NCBI GenBank assembly: GCA_036960375.1
Contig: JBALVY010000001.1
Span: 62,001-126,000 of the forward strand
DNA from: CAWVSB01 sp036960375
GTDB lineage: Bacteria > Pseudomonadota > Gammaproteobacteria > Pseudomonadales > CAWVSB01
Direction of reading: 5' to 3'
DNA: 64,000 bases
Shown: positions 8,347 to 17,674 of the stretch, piece by piece
Numbering within the stretch: position 1 is the stretch's first letter
How the letters are laid out: the number at the start of each line of letters is the position of its first letter
Position numbers and translations under genes: made by a program
Notes under the pieces: model-generated
What the model was told of the DNA's origin: nothing
The model's input: only the letters and a program-made list of their open reading frames with translations
The model's database searches: none

Positions 8347-10158
8347 ATGAGCGATCTGATTTCGGAGCTAAAACGTCGTAATGTATTTCGCGTAGCAGTC
8401 GCCTATGTGGTACTTGGATGGGTCGTAATCCAGTTTACCGACATCGCAGTCCCCGCCTTGTTATTGCCAGAATGGGTACCCACTCTGGTGATGTTTCTGG
8501 GCCTAATAGGTCTGCCTTTTGCTATTTTGTTTGCCTGGGCTTTTGAACTCACTCCGGCAGGCCTAAAGCGCTCTTCAGAGGTAAGCGCGGAGGAATCTAT
8601 CGCCGCCGATACCTCGCGTAAACTAGAACATGCGGTCGTTGTATTGCTGGTCATCGCGATCGCCATCCTTATCTGGGACCGAGGCAGCAGCTCACCTGAT
8701 GCGATAGAGAGTCCTTCCCAAGCAGATGTTCAGGTTATAGAGAAGCTTGAAATCGAAAAGTCTATAGCCGTCTTACCTTTCGTCAACATGTCGGACGACA
8801 AAGACTACTTTGCCGATGGCCTAACTGAAGAGCTGTTAAATCTTCTGGCGAAAAACAGGCAGCTAAAGGTGGCTGGCCGCACTTCCAGTTTTGCATTTAA
8901 GGGTAAAAATTCAGACCTCCGTGAGATAGGTGCCGCCTTGGGCGTGGCCAACGTACTGGAGGGATCTGTGCGCCGCTCGGGAGACAGATTACGAATCACC
9001 GCCCAGCTGATTAACGTAGCAGACGGCTACCACCTGTGGTCTGAAACCTATGACAAAAACATGTCTGATATATTTGATATCCAGGACGAAGTGGCCGCGG
9101 CCATTATCAGTGCATTGCACATTACACTTTCAAGCGATGAAACCGCGGTGCGAGATAGACCCACCGATAATCTTGAAGCCTATACTAGTTACCTCGAAGG
9201 GCTAGCTTTTAACTATAATCTTACGGAGGATCGTCAGGCGCTAATACGCTTTGAACAGGCCATCATACATGACCCGGAGTTTGCCTTGGCCTGGGAGGCC
9301 AGGGCAATGACGGCCTACGGCATGGTCGGTTACGAGAACGGCCGTCAAAGTGAAAACATGCTCAGAGCCCATGAATATGCGCTTGACGCACTCACTGTTG
9401 ACCCCAATCTACCTCTTGCCCGGGCCGTGGAAGTTGCCTCACGCGGGGATGATTACGACTGGTATAACGAAATTATTGCCTTTGAGCAGGCCGCTCATGA
9501 TGCCCCAGAGCGGGGAGAAGGCTATGCGTTTATCGTATGGAGTTTGGTCGAAGCGGGATATTTAGTCGAATCCCTTGAAATTGCGTTGCATGCCATCAGA
9601 ATTGACCCGTTAAACCCAGTCAATTTAGGACGACATGGGGTCGCCTTACGAGCAAATGGAAGGTTAACAGAAGCCCGGCAACAGCTGGAAAAATCCATGG
9701 CGGGTGGAACTGAAGAATCGGTTTATTTCTATTTTGTTGACCGAATTATTGCTGGTGATATAGAAGCAGCGATCCTTGCCTACGAGGCCCACGCGGATGC
9801 AGCAGGAATAGATTTGGCCGATTTTAGGCCGCTGATTGAAGCCGATTTCAACGGTGAGCGTTTAACGCCAGAAAAGGCGGCGACCCTGTCCCTGGGAATA
9901 AACATCGGCGCCTTGCTAGACTTTGCCCGAGGCAGAAAAGATGAATTCTATGATTATCTATTTTTGTCCAATTTAGGCGACGCCATGACAGCAGCGGACT
10001 TATTAGTCTACATCGCCATGACCTTCCCTGAGCAGGGCTTTACTTCTCACCCGCGTTTTTTAGAGCTTGCCACTAGTCTCGATATGGTAGGTCTATGGGA
10101 AAAACGTGGTGCGCCGGACATGTGCTCGAAACAGACCGGAGAATGGGCCTGTAAATAA
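8347..10158 (+). CDS. membrane-anchored TolB/FlgO-like domain and TPR protein
   Basis: 603-residue inner-membrane protein of a family common in marine gammaproteobacteria. The N-terminus MSDLISELKRRNVFRVAVAYVVLGW plus two hydrophobic segments (about residues 15-33 and 45-68) form the membrane part; a third hydrophobic stretch is at about 96-113. Residues ~135-255 form the TolB-N/FlgO-like domain often seen in adenylate-cyclase-type regulators (KSIAVLPFVNMSDDKDYFADG, then LRITAQLINVADGYHLWSETYDK). The C-terminal half is alpha-helical with tetratricopeptide-like repeats. There is no cyclase or kinase domain, so a scaffold or regulatory role is likely but the function is unknown. AGGAT lies 6 nt before the ATG. 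A weak hairpin (10187-10209) follows the gene. The short space before it contains a CGCTAG/CTAGCG hairpin (8306-8321). Confidence 0.8.
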   Translation: MSDLISELKRRNVFRVAVAYVVLGWVVIQFTDIAVPALLLPEWVPTLVMFLGLIGLPFAILFAWAFELTPAGLKRSSEVSAEESIAADTSRKLEHAVVVLLVIAIAILIWDRGSSSPDAIESPSQADVQVIEKLEIEKSIAVLPFVNMSDDKDYFADGLTEELLNLLAKNRQLKVAGRTSSFAFKGKNSDLREIGAALGVANVLEGSVRRSGDRLRITAQLINVADGYHLWSETYDKNMSDIFDIQDEVAAAIISALHITLSSDETAVRDRPTDNLEAYTSYLEGLAFNYNLTEDRQALIRFEQAIIHDPEFALAWEARAMTAYGMVGYENGRQSENMLRAHEYALDALTVDPNLPLARAVEVASRGDDYDWYNEIIAFEQAAHDAPERGEGYAFIVWSLVEAGYLVESLEIALHAIRIDPLNPVNLGRHGVALRANGRLTEARQQLEKSMAGGTEESVYFYFVDRIIAGDIEAAILAYEAHADAAGIDLADFRPLIEADFNGERLTPEKAATLSLGINIGALLDFARGRKDEFYDYLFLSNLGDAMTAADLLVYIAMTFPEQGFTSHPRFLELATSLDMVGLWEKRGAPDMCSKQTGEWACK

Positions 10159-10229
10159 TAGACATCAGTATTGGCAGCGGTCATAGCGAGGGGCATTTTT
10201 CGCCCTCGCCCTAAAGACCTATCTGAATT

Positions 10230-10306
10230 TGGCGCCCCCGGAGAGATTCGAACTCCCGACCAACCGGTTCGAAGCCGGTTACTCTATCCAGCTGAGCTAC
10301 GGAGGC
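10230..10306 (-). tRNA. tRNA-Arg (anticodon TCG)
   Basis: 77-nt cloverleaf on the minus strand with encoded CCA. Acceptor stem GCCTCCG/CGGGGGC (one T-G wobble), D-stem GCTC/GAGT, anticodon stem ACCGG/CCGGT with loop CTTCGAA (anticodon TCG), T-arm GGGAG-TTCGAAT-CTCTC and discriminator G. It reads CGA arginine codons. It stands alone between two protein genes of opposite direction. No integrase or duplicated 3' end marks it as an attachment site in this window. Confidence 0.95.
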
Positions 10307-10354
10307 AGGCCGCCATCCTACACTATTTTTTCATGAAATTGTTTATCAAATTAC

Positions 10355-10380
10355 AAAAAAAGGCACCCCGAAAGGTGCCC
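10355..10380 (-). terminator. intrinsic terminator of the TonB receptor gene
   Basis: Read on the minus strand: GGGCACC-TTTCG-GGGTGCC followed by seven T. It lies 23 bases after the TonB-receptor stop, a textbook Rho-independent terminator. Confidence 0.9.
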
Positions 10381-10402
10381 TTGATTTGGCTTGCGGTTTA
10401 CC

Positions 10403-12886
10403 CTAGTTGTATAGGTAGGTCAAGGTCAGACCATAGGTGCGAGGCGCTCCATAGGTAGACCAGGATGTAACACCCAGAGACTGCAGTGACGATGTATCAA
10501 CGATTACGAACTCCTCGTCGGTGAGGTTTTTTCCCCACAGCGACAGGCTAAGTTCACCTTTGAGAACCTCGATACCATAGAGATTAAAATTGGCATTAAG
10601 CAGGCCGTAGCTATCAATGTTACGGTTATCCGCCACATTGATGGATGTGACCATTTCATCCTGGTGGGTATAGCCGATATGGCTTGCCAGCTTAACGCGG
10701 CCAATTTCTACGTCGTGATCCAGAGACAAGGTATAGCTGTTTTCTGGCGCATAGGCGATTTGCTCGGTAAGAACTGTGGTTTGCCATTCACCAGTAGAGA
10801 GTAATGTGTCCAGCGTTTTCGCACCAAGCTCAGTATCAAGATGTCCGTAATTAAACGCGACCCTTAGTCTCTCGGTAATCAACCAGGTTACATCGAGCTC
10901 AATACCCTTAATCTTGGTACCGTCGATACCAGCGAAATCTCGGGCTCCAGCATTGGCTCCTGTCTGAACACTGGCCTGGAATCCATCGATGTCCATATTG
11001 AATAAGGCCGCGTTCAGGCGCAAACGGTTGTTCGCCAATTGACCCTTATAGCCAAGCTCATAGGACAAAATTTCTTCGGGTTCAAAACCAAGGGCAAAGT
11101 TTATCGGGTTGGCGGAGCGTGTAGAAGTACCACCTGATTTATAACCCTCCACAATTTTGAAGTACATATTCATATCGTCATTGAAGTCGTAAGCGATCGT
11201 CAATGCAGGATTGAACTGAGAAAAGTCCTGCTGATAACTTGCCCCCTCAATGACGCCAGTGTCATTCCCTACACAGGTTTGAGGCGCCAGGCCTTGTGCA
11301 TTGAAATAGGCACAGTTCGCCGAGGTAAACCCGCCTAATTCGGCAAACGTATAGGAACCTTCGTTCACTCTGCTCGCTTCTCGCTCATCCTTGGAATAAC
11401 GAGCGCCTAAAGTAATATGCAAACTATCCTGCAATGCATTGGGAGTCCAGGTAGCCTGACCAAAAATAGCCTTGGAAGTATTTTCAGATGTGGTGGGTAC
11501 ACCTCCGTTGCCGGGCGTTGGACCCTGAATACTCTCACCACCTAAAGTATCGTTAGTGGCCTCATCCTTGTAATAGTAAAGCCCACCGACATAATCCAGG
11601 CCTCCACCAAACAGCTCGGTATCACCGATGAATTGAAATTCTTGGGAGAATTGATCGAACTCAGTTAAAGGCGCCGATGCAGTCAAGGCATAGCTCTCGT
11701 GAGGAAAACCAAAACCCGGCGGGTATTGTGCGAAAAAATTGTAATTATCGTCACCCGGTACATTGGTGGGGAAATCATTTTCGCCTAAAAGGTGGGTAGA
11801 AATCGCACCTTGTACCATTGGAGTACCATCATGATGCTGGGCAGACTCAAAGCTTCTGTAACCCGTGATAGATTTAATAGTCCAGCTTTCCGACACATTC
11901 CAGGCCATATTTAGTGCAGCGCCTTCGGTTTCAAGCTTGTTGGCCAGCTGTGCTCTGTATGGCATGGCCTTATCAATTCGGCTATCTGATGAAGGCTGAC
12001 TGAATTCGGTTTCAAGCCAGGATCTACCGTACCCGTATGCCGGCCCCAGAAAATAGGGATCAGTAACAGGAAACAGAACTTCTCCTCCCTTGGTCTGTTC
12101 AAAGCTGGTGCTGTCCTCATTAGTAGAATTATCGTAGGAAAGATCCATTAAGAAATCGTCTGAAAATTCAACTCGGAAATCCGCCCGCCAACCTGTGCGA
12201 TCGTGGGTTCCCCAGTCTTCACCTACCCCTAGGTTCTCTACCAAGCCATCGCGCTTCGAATACAAGCCCGATAGCTTCAATGCGGCCTTTTCTCCCATCG
12301 GGATATTGAATGAAGTCTTGGCTTTTTGGGCGCCAAGATTACCTGCCTCCAATACCTGCTTGAACTTAAACTCTCCCAGAGTGGGTTTTGCAGAACGCAG
12401 ACTTACAGCACCACCTGTTGCATTACGCCCGTACAAGGTACCTTGCGGACCACGCAGAACTTCAACCTGTTCTAGGTCGGTCATTTCCAAACTGGAACCG
12501 ATACTGGTACCTACATAGACACCATCCATGTAGAGGGCGACTGACGGATCTTGCGTAAGCTGCACATCATTTTGCCCGATACCGCGAATAAACAGACGGA
12601 CACTTGATGGATCGGTATTGAACGGATTAACCGTCATGTTCGGCACTTTGCCTGACAAATCTTCAATACCAAAGATTCTCAAGGTTTGCAGTGCTTTGGT
12701 ATCAAATACGGCCAATGAAATGGGAACATCTTGCAACGACTGTTCGCGTTTTTCTGCGGTAACAATCACTTCCTCAAGCATAAAGTCATCTGCGGCTAAT
12801 GCGGCAGATGCCGCAGTCAAACCGGCAACAGCGATAGCTAGGCTCAATGGAGTTTTATTCAGACAATAGCGGTTCTTGCTCTTCAT
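10403..12886 (-). CDS. TonB-dependent outer-membrane receptor
   Basis: 827-residue receptor that imports a ligand across the outer membrane using TonB energy. It has a signal peptide (residues 1-31, ending ASAALA|ADD), a TonB box (EEVIVTAEKR), a plug domain (about 45-160) with the conserved VEVLRGPQGTLYGRNATGG, and a long beta-barrel ending in the strand YGLTLTYLYN with a terminal aromatic. GAGAGGG lies 7 nt before the ATG, and a strong terminator follows. The plug type (VPISLAVFD..., RGIGQND) is that of the large TonB-receptor clade that is abundant in sphingomonads and marine gammaproteobacteria and is often tied to plant, steroid or aromatic compound catabolism. Nearby Rieske, P450 and MetA-type genes suggest an organic rather than siderophore ligand; this is inference. 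Confidence 0.93.
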   Translation of the reverse strand: MKSKNRYCLNKTPLSLAIAVAGLTAASAALAADDFMLEEVIVTAEKREQSLQDVPISLAVFDTKALQTLRIFGIEDLSGKVPNMTVNPFNTDPSSVRLFIRGIGQNDVQLTQDPSVALYMDGVYVGTSIGSSLEMTDLEQVEVLRGPQGTLYGRNATGGAVSLRSAKPTLGEFKFKQVLEAGNLGAQKAKTSFNIPMGEKAALKLSGLYSKRDGLVENLGVGEDWGTHDRTGWRADFRVEFSDDFLMDLSYDNSTNEDSTSFEQTKGGEVLFPVTDPYFLGPAYGYGRSWLETEFSQPSSDSRIDKAMPYRAQLANKLETEGAALNMAWNVSESWTIKSITGYRSFESAQHHDGTPMVQGAISTHLLGENDFPTNVPGDDNYNFFAQYPPGFGFPHESYALTASAPLTEFDQFSQEFQFIGDTELFGGGLDYVGGLYYYKDEATNDTLGGESIQGPTPGNGGVPTTSENTSKAIFGQATWTPNALQDSLHITLGARYSKDEREASRVNEGSYTFAELGGFTSANCAYFNAQGLAPQTCVGNDTGVIEGASYQQDFSQFNPALTIAYDFNDDMNMYFKIVEGYKSGGTSTRSANPINFALGFEPEEILSYELGYKGQLANNRLRLNAALFNMDIDGFQASVQTGANAGARDFAGIDGTKIKGIELDVTWLITERLRVAFNYGHLDTELGAKTLDTLLSTGEWQTTVLTEQIAYAPENSYTLSLDHDVEIGRVKLASHIGYTHQDEMVTSINVADNRNIDSYGLLNANFNLYGIEVLKGELSLSLWGKNLTDEEFVIVDTSSLQSLGVTSWSTYGAPRTYGLTLTYLYN

Positions 12887-13304
12887 AGTTCTACCCTCTC
12901 TAATTAGTGTTATCTATATATTTTTATTAACTAATTTATTCGGTCTAGATGACTACATAGGCGCCCCTCAATTAAAATCGAGGTTAACCATCACAAATGG
13001 ATAGTTCAAAATGCTCTTATCCACGATGGATTATGATGGTAGATGGCATCTATCAGGGGTAATATAGGCCACATTAGTCATTGATGTCGATCAACACCAC
13101 CGCACATTACAAAGGGGTAATCTATAAAAATGCCAATAGGCATCACCCCCTCTATACATAGGCCTCCTCAAACATTCGACTTCATCGAGAAATCTCCCCA
13201 CCTGGACAAAATACGTCAGTCAATCCCGTCCTCCCAGCACATTGAGCAAAACCGACCGCCAGGTAGTTACCCGTTTACTGGAAGAGCATGTTGACGCAAT
13301 AGAA
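12887..13304. other. 418-bp intergenic region, no gene seen
   Basis: Upstream region of the TonB receptor (minus strand). No credible reading frame or RNA gene. The nonamer AGGGGTAAT occurs twice, at 13055-13063 and 13113-13121 (58 bp apart), i.e. ATTACCCCT on the transcribed strand. Because of this spacing and position it may be an activator site, but the evidence is weak. The AT-rich stretch at 12905-12940 is the most likely core promoter area. Confidence 0.35.
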
Positions 13305-14213
13305 TTAATCCCAGCGATAGGTCCAACCCACCGATAAGGCATCCGAGTCATTACCGACTCGAGTTAAGGCCCCAGTATGAGCAGATAACTTAATAGCATG
13401 TTGACGGTTAAGTGTGATGCCCCAGGTTATTCCCAAACGAGATTTATCCTCTTGTGGAGGCAATGGGCTGCCACCGACCTCCATATCACCGCCAATAAAA
13501 ATATTGGCATCAAAGGCCAGCCAATGTCTGCGCGCAATATCGTAGATCAGATGGGTCTGCAGATTGTATACTGGATCCTGCTGCATCTCCTCACCCAGGT
13601 AATCATCATTCTCGGAAAATATTTTGACGCTGGCGGCAAACTCAATACTCCATTTTCTCCAGGGTATCGACACCCCTATTCCGGGTTTAATAAACCATCT
13701 ATTAGCACCAATATTAATGAGCTTATCGCTTTCATAACCACCGGTAGGTACGCTCACTTGCAGACTGACCCCCGCGGCGATCTGTTTTTCAGCGGCTGCA
13801 AATTGTTGCAGGCTCAAGGCAGGCGAACCCAAAAAGTTATAAGAAAAACGCAGTCGTAAATCTCCCTGGGTACAGGCATCGCGAGTAATAGGCTCACCGT
13901 CGAGCAGAGCACTGCCACTGATACAACTATAGTGAATATTGCCGTCGACCTTGGCGAGTTTATCTCCTAGTGACATGGTTCTAAAATAAGCCACCACCAG
14001 ACCAGTATATTTCAGGTTACCGTCTTCAAGCGGAAGATCCCCTGCGGGGTTAACCGCACCTTCAGTGTAGCCATAGACCATACCGAGGAAATTTTGATCA
14101 ATAGGGATATTAGTATAGATGCGAGGTTCTAACTCCTGCGCCCCTGCAGAAAGCGCCACTGCGGACAACGCCGATACCGCCGCCTTGCCTAAATACCGGG
14201 TAAATCTTTTCAT
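13305..14213 (-). CDS. MetA-pathway-of-phenol-degradation-type outer-membrane protein (transporter family)
   Basis: 302-residue predicted outer-membrane barrel. The signal peptide is about residues 1-25 (ending LSAGA|QE). The body resembles the Phenol_MetA_deg family: PRIYTNIPIDQNFLGMVYGY, LQVSVPTGGYESDKLINIGANRW (shown in part), FIKPGIGVSIPWRKWSIE and the closing strand SVGWTYRWD. Members are encoded beside aromatic degradation operons and are thought to help hydrophobic compounds cross the outer membrane, although direct proof is scarce. Two Cys pairs in the loop region (SCISGS, DACTQGD) may form a disulfide. It is upstream of and in the same direction as the TonB receptor but separated by 418 bp, so probably a separate unit. 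Confidence 0.75.
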   Translation of the reverse strand: MKRFTRYLGKAAVSALSAVALSAGAQELEPRIYTNIPIDQNFLGMVYGYTEGAVNPAGDLPLEDGNLKYTGLVVAYFRTMSLGDKLAKVDGNIHYSCISGSALLDGEPITRDACTQGDLRLRFSYNFLGSPALSLQQFAAAEKQIAAGVSLQVSVPTGGYESDKLINIGANRWFIKPGIGVSIPWRKWSIEFAASVKIFSENDDYLGEEMQQDPVYNLQTHLIYDIARRHWLAFDANIFIGGDMEVGGSPLPPQEDKSRLGITWGITLNRQHAIKLSAHTGALTRVGNDSDALSVGWTYRWD

Positions 14214-14443
14214 CGTTTTTCTTATGCCTTATTACATAGAATCCTTATTACACATCAATGCAACCATAACGTAAGCTGCTAGCCTACGACAACATCAATA
14301 ATCGTCAATATCTAAAGCAGGATTGCCCCTAATGAGCCGCGAGGTCAAACATACAGAGGCCATTACCTCCATTCAGCTCGGCTTCTGAGCCACCAGATAA
14401 ATAATACTGTATAATAGCCATCCTCTATTAACCCCTTCTATTG

Positions 14444-15685
14444 GTGGCACTCATCAACCCCTCTACACGAATCAACTGGCGAGCTGCAGCAGCGGCATAC
14501 TTTTTCCTCAGCGCCCTGATAGGCTTTATGCTCGGTGTTTCTGTCACCGAAAAGCCACCGATGACCAGCGACGACATACTTATCATGGCCTACTATAGCC
14601 TGAGTCTATTTGTGGTCGGGGGGGTAGATCTCGGCACGCCAATCGGCGGCCCTAATATTGCCAGAGCTTTTGTTTGGATGGCCTATTTTGGCGCGCCTAT
14701 TCTTGCCGCGACAACCTTAATTGACGTTCTTCTTAGAGCGCTTGCGCCGCAAAGCTGGGAGCTAAAGCGCCTTAGAGGTCATGTTGTCGTAGTAGGCCCC
14801 GGCGAACTGTGCCTTAGCTATCTTCGAGTATTGCGCAAGCATAACCCCAGCGTGCCTGTCCTTGTAGTGTGCCGTGAAATCGAGCAAAGCGCGGAAGACG
14901 AAATTCGACAGAGTTTTGACGCCAAGGTGGTTATCGGAGATATCACTCACAAGTTTTTCCTCAGCCAACTCAAACTCAAGCGCGCTGCAAAAATATTATT
15001 GTTATGTGAAGATAGCCTTCGCAGCTACGAAGCTGCGAGTATTATCACAACACAAGTCCCCAATATCGGCCATAAAGTCATTGTCCACTGCGGCAACCTC
15101 CGGTTTATGCGCGCCATGATGTCCACCCGAGTAGCGCAAGAATGCCAAACCTTTAATACTTATCATCTCGCGGCTTCAGGGCTTGTACGCACACACTTAA
15201 TGAAACAATTTGAAGAAACCAAGCCCAAAGACATTGTTGTTCTGGCGGGTTTTGGGCGCTTTGGGCAGACAATTCTGGAAGAACTGCAGGCCCGGGCACT
15301 GGATGAAATGGACACCGTTGTCATCATCGATACAGATGCTCATCGCCGCATTCTGGTTGCAGATGAACAGATGGCGTTTAAACGGGATTACCGATTGGTT
15401 CTTATCGATGGTGATATCTCCCACCCGGAAACCTGGACTGAGGTACGTCAGGCAGTGGAGCTAAACAGCCCCGACACTGTAGTGGTACTGGGCACTGGAC
15501 GGGAAGAGGACAACCTGCGTACCGCTTTGTGGTTAAAACAGAAAAACCCCAAAGCCAAGATATTCTCACGCAGCTCTAAGGAATCCGAGTTTGCCACTGA
15601 GGTGGCGCAGGAGAAAGACATAATAGGCATCAGTATTACCCAGCTAGTCGAAGAGAACATTCCGCTTGATTGGGTACAGGTTTAA
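14444..15685 (+). CDS. membrane protein with two TrkA-N/RCK NAD-binding domains
   Basis: About 413 residues. The N-terminal ~105 residues hold three hydrophobic segments with a GxG-containing stretch (LSLFVVGGVDLGTP) where a K+ channel would have its pore. Two RCK_N (Rossmann) domains follow: HVVVVGPGELCLSYL (about 110-230) and DIVVLAGFGRFGQTIL (about 262-390). The second keeps the full GxGxxG motif; the first is degenerate (GPGELC). The architecture resembles ligand-gated potassium channels or Trk regulators, but the canonical TVGYG selectivity filter is absent, so ion selectivity is uncertain. The start is unclear: TTG 14441 or GTG 14444, both without a convincing Shine-Dalgarno. TATAAT at 14410-14415 may be the -10 box. 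It stands alone, converging on a lipoprotein gene. Confidence 0.75.
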   Translation: MALINPSTRINWRAAAAAYFFLSALIGFMLGVSVTEKPPMTSDDILIMAYYSLSLFVVGGVDLGTPIGGPNIARAFVWMAYFGAPILAATTLIDVLLRALAPQSWELKRLRGHVVVVGPGELCLSYLRVLRKHNPSVPVLVVCREIEQSAEDEIRQSFDAKVVIGDITHKFFLSQLKLKRAAKILLLCEDSLRSYEAASIITTQVPNIGHKVIVHCGNLRFMRAMMSTRVAQECQTFNTYHLAASGLVRTHLMKQFEETKPKDIVVLAGFGRFGQTILEELQARALDEMDTVVIIDTDAHRRILVADEQMAFKRDYRLVLIDGDISHPETWTEVRQAVELNSPDTVVVLGTGREEDNLRTALWLKQKNPKAKIFSRSSKESEFATEVAQEKDIIGISITQLVEENIPLDWVQV

Positions 15686-16830
15686 CGAGAAGTATCGAGA
15701 TCTGACTCGGTTGCCATCGGCAGTCCCGTTTCCTGGGCAAAGATGTCACGTAAAATCTGTCGCCACTCTGTATATTGCGAATCCAGAGTTCCGTCCAGCT
15801 TTCGCACTTCTCCCCGTACTTCCATAACGGTAGGTGCCGCTTCATTATTGAAGCCTTGAGCCATCTCCTCCAGGTCCTGTTCCTGAATTTTCGACCATTT
15901 ATAAGCGCTATAGGTTTGCTGCATAGAAAAAAACGTGCCGCGACGACTGTCGTTTTCTCTATCAACCATTCGCTGCTGATAGTCCTCCTGAAAGACCAAC
16001 ATCTCACGGCTGAATTTACGCCATAGCTTGTAGGTAGGTGTCAGTTCTTTATAAAGAGATATGTACTGCTCGTCGATGGTATCGATAAACTGATATTCCA
16101 GATTTCGTACTTTGTTCACCCGCGCTATCATAGGATCGTTTTTTGCTGGCATCCTCTCGATGACAAAAGTACCGTCGCTAGATTGACTAAGATGGCGGCC
16201 GAAAGCATCAGGCGACAAGCTGGCGGCATAACGTAAAAAAGCAACATATGCTACATTATTGAGCTGAGCCTCGGTCAGACTACGCCGTGCGGCGAGCAAA
16301 TCATTGGCAATTTTTCGATACAAATCGATATAAGGCTCTTCTTCGGCAAGTACTGAATATTCAGCTATCTCGGTCTCATCGATATAAATCTGATCCAACC
16401 AGACGCGGCCACTGGCGTCCTCGGCCTTGATGTATAGCTCGAGACGCAGGCCGTCTGATCGTATGATTTTTCCAGTAACCAGCAACTCGGCGGAATGCTC
16501 AACCTCGGGAATAACCCTGACCACACCCCAGCTATTTGTATCGATCATTTCTTTGGCTAACAATACGGGAAAATAACGTGCCTCCGCTGCGCGGATTTTA
16601 GGAAACACTCCGCGCCCGGCCTGCAGCTCGGCATCGTCCGAGACGCCCAGATCGAACACAGCCAAGTTAACATCTAGTCGCTCATGCTCTGGCGTATTTT
16701 GTTGGACCTGCAATGCCACTATGCCAACTTTCGGCCTGAGATCTACCTCTTCAACTATTTCGATCTTTTTATGCGATGTTCCGCAAGCGGTCAGGGCCAA
16801 GACAAGAGAAAGCAGCCAGTATTTTCTCAT
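15682..16830 (-). CDS. lipoprotein of unknown function
   Basis: 382-residue predicted outer-membrane or periplasmic lipoprotein. The start at ATG 16830 gives a proper lipoprotein signal, MRKYWLLSLVLALTAC, with lipid-modified Cys16; a longer frame from 16878 would bury it. The ATG overlaps the upstream gene's stop (ATGA), indicating translational coupling. The body is mixed alpha/beta at first (VGIVALQVQQ..., LLVTGKIIRSDGLRLELYIKAEDASGRVWLDQIYIDE, resembling the lipoprotein/penicillin-binding-activator type of envelope proteins), then helical and charged. I recognise no named family. Together with the preceding exported protein it forms a two-gene operon of envelope proteins. It shares its last 4 bases with the end of the convergent RCK gene. 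Confidence 0.7.
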   Translation of the reverse strand: MRKYWLLSLVLALTACGTSHKKIEIVEEVDLRPKVGIVALQVQQNTPEHERLDVNLAVFDLGVSDDAELQAGRGVFPKIRAAEARYFPVLLAKEMIDTNSWGVVRVIPEVEHSAELLVTGKIIRSDGLRLELYIKAEDASGRVWLDQIYIDETEIAEYSVLAEEEPYIDLYRKIANDLLAARRSLTEAQLNNVAYVAFLRYAASLSPDAFGRHLSQSSDGTFVIERMPAKNDPMIARVNKVRNLEYQFIDTIDEQYISLYKELTPTYKLWRKFSREMLVFQEDYQQRMVDRENDSRRGTFFSMQQTYSAYKWSKIQEQDLEEMAQGFNNEAAPTVMEVRGEVRKLDGTLDSQYTEWRQILRDIFAQETGLPMATESDLDTSR

Positions 16831-17537
16831 CGAGACTCCGTAGTACATACCTTGCCTTTGGACAATGTCACTTCGCAACTGATACCGCCATCGCCTTGTG
16901 GCTCATAACGGTTGTAGACTCGATTAACGGTAAAAGGATAGTAAACTCTATCCGAAATGACCGTGGTGGCGACATTCAGTCGGGTTCCCCTTGGCCCAAG
17001 CGTCAAGCGATGACGAATAGTCAGGCCTTCGGGTAATAGAATGGTAAATAGCATTTGGTGGCCACTCCAACCACAGACCTCGGTACCCAGTGGGTTTACC
17101 TTATCTACCGCCGATGACACGTCAAAATCGCAGCTAAGCCGAAAGTTATCTTCCCGCTTGAACTTGATATTTGTTGGGCTTTGCTCAATTTCAAGTAATT
17201 GACTACTGGCGACCATATCGGCCATCTGCGCTAGATCAATCACCGTTGGTCCACCTCTGCCGTTGCCAATCACCATCGCGCCGCCGCTATCCACCCGCCG
17301 GCTGGAACTTCCACTCTGAGCCAACCTTTCAGCCCGACGCCTTTCTTCCCGCAGGAGGGTGCTTATCTTGCCTTCGATGTCATCGCTTTGCAGATAGTCC
17401 AACGACCAGTAGCCGGTAAAATCAACGTGGCTTGTATTTTCAGCAGCAAAAGAAAACCTGGCCGACAGCAGAGAGCCCGCCAGGCAACAAGCAAGAATAA
17501 TGGCACCAAGGCGGAATGTTTTATGGCTCAATTTCAT
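16827..17537 (-). CDS. exported protein of unknown function
   Basis: 236 residues with a signal peptide (about 1-31, ending FSFAA|ENT). The mature part begins VDFTGYWSLDYLQSDD, followed by a charged helix (LREERRRAERL) and a Gly/Ser-rich linker. Its second half is predicted beta-strand rich. Three Cys remain in the mature part (SCDFD, VCGWSG, ISCEV). The opening 'FTGxW' phrase occurs in small exported lipocalin-like proteins, but I cannot assign a family. It overlaps the downstream lipoprotein gene by 4 bp, so the two products probably work together in the envelope. Confidence 0.65.
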   Translation of the reverse strand: MKLSHKTFRLGAIILACCLAGSLLSARFSFAAENTSHVDFTGYWSLDYLQSDDIEGKISTLLREERRRAERLAQSGSSSRRVDSGGAMVIGNGRGGPTVIDLAQMADMVASSQLLEIEQSPTNIKFKREDNFRLSCDFDVSSAVDKVNPLGTEVCGWSGHQMLFTILLPEGLTIRHRLTLGPRGTRLNVATTVISDRVYYPFTVNRVYNRYEPQGDGGISCEVTLSKGKVCTTESR

Positions 17538-17674
17538 ATAGTGCGTCAGTATAACTCAGCTGACTGGATACTCTAGTGGTATCAAGCCAGCTGTAGCCTA
17601 AATTCTGTACTTCAAAGCGGCAAGCTCTATGTCTGTATACTCACCAACACCTGCCGTGATGGCTTGGGCACGAG

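Noticed and set aside
10230..10306. tRNA as an integration site of a mobile island
   Set aside because: No duplicated tRNA 3' end, integrase or phage genes are visible on either side.
10171..10458. 95-residue open frame on the plus strand
   Set aside because: It runs through the tRNA gene and the terminator of the opposite-strand receptor gene; its residues are the tRNA complement translated.
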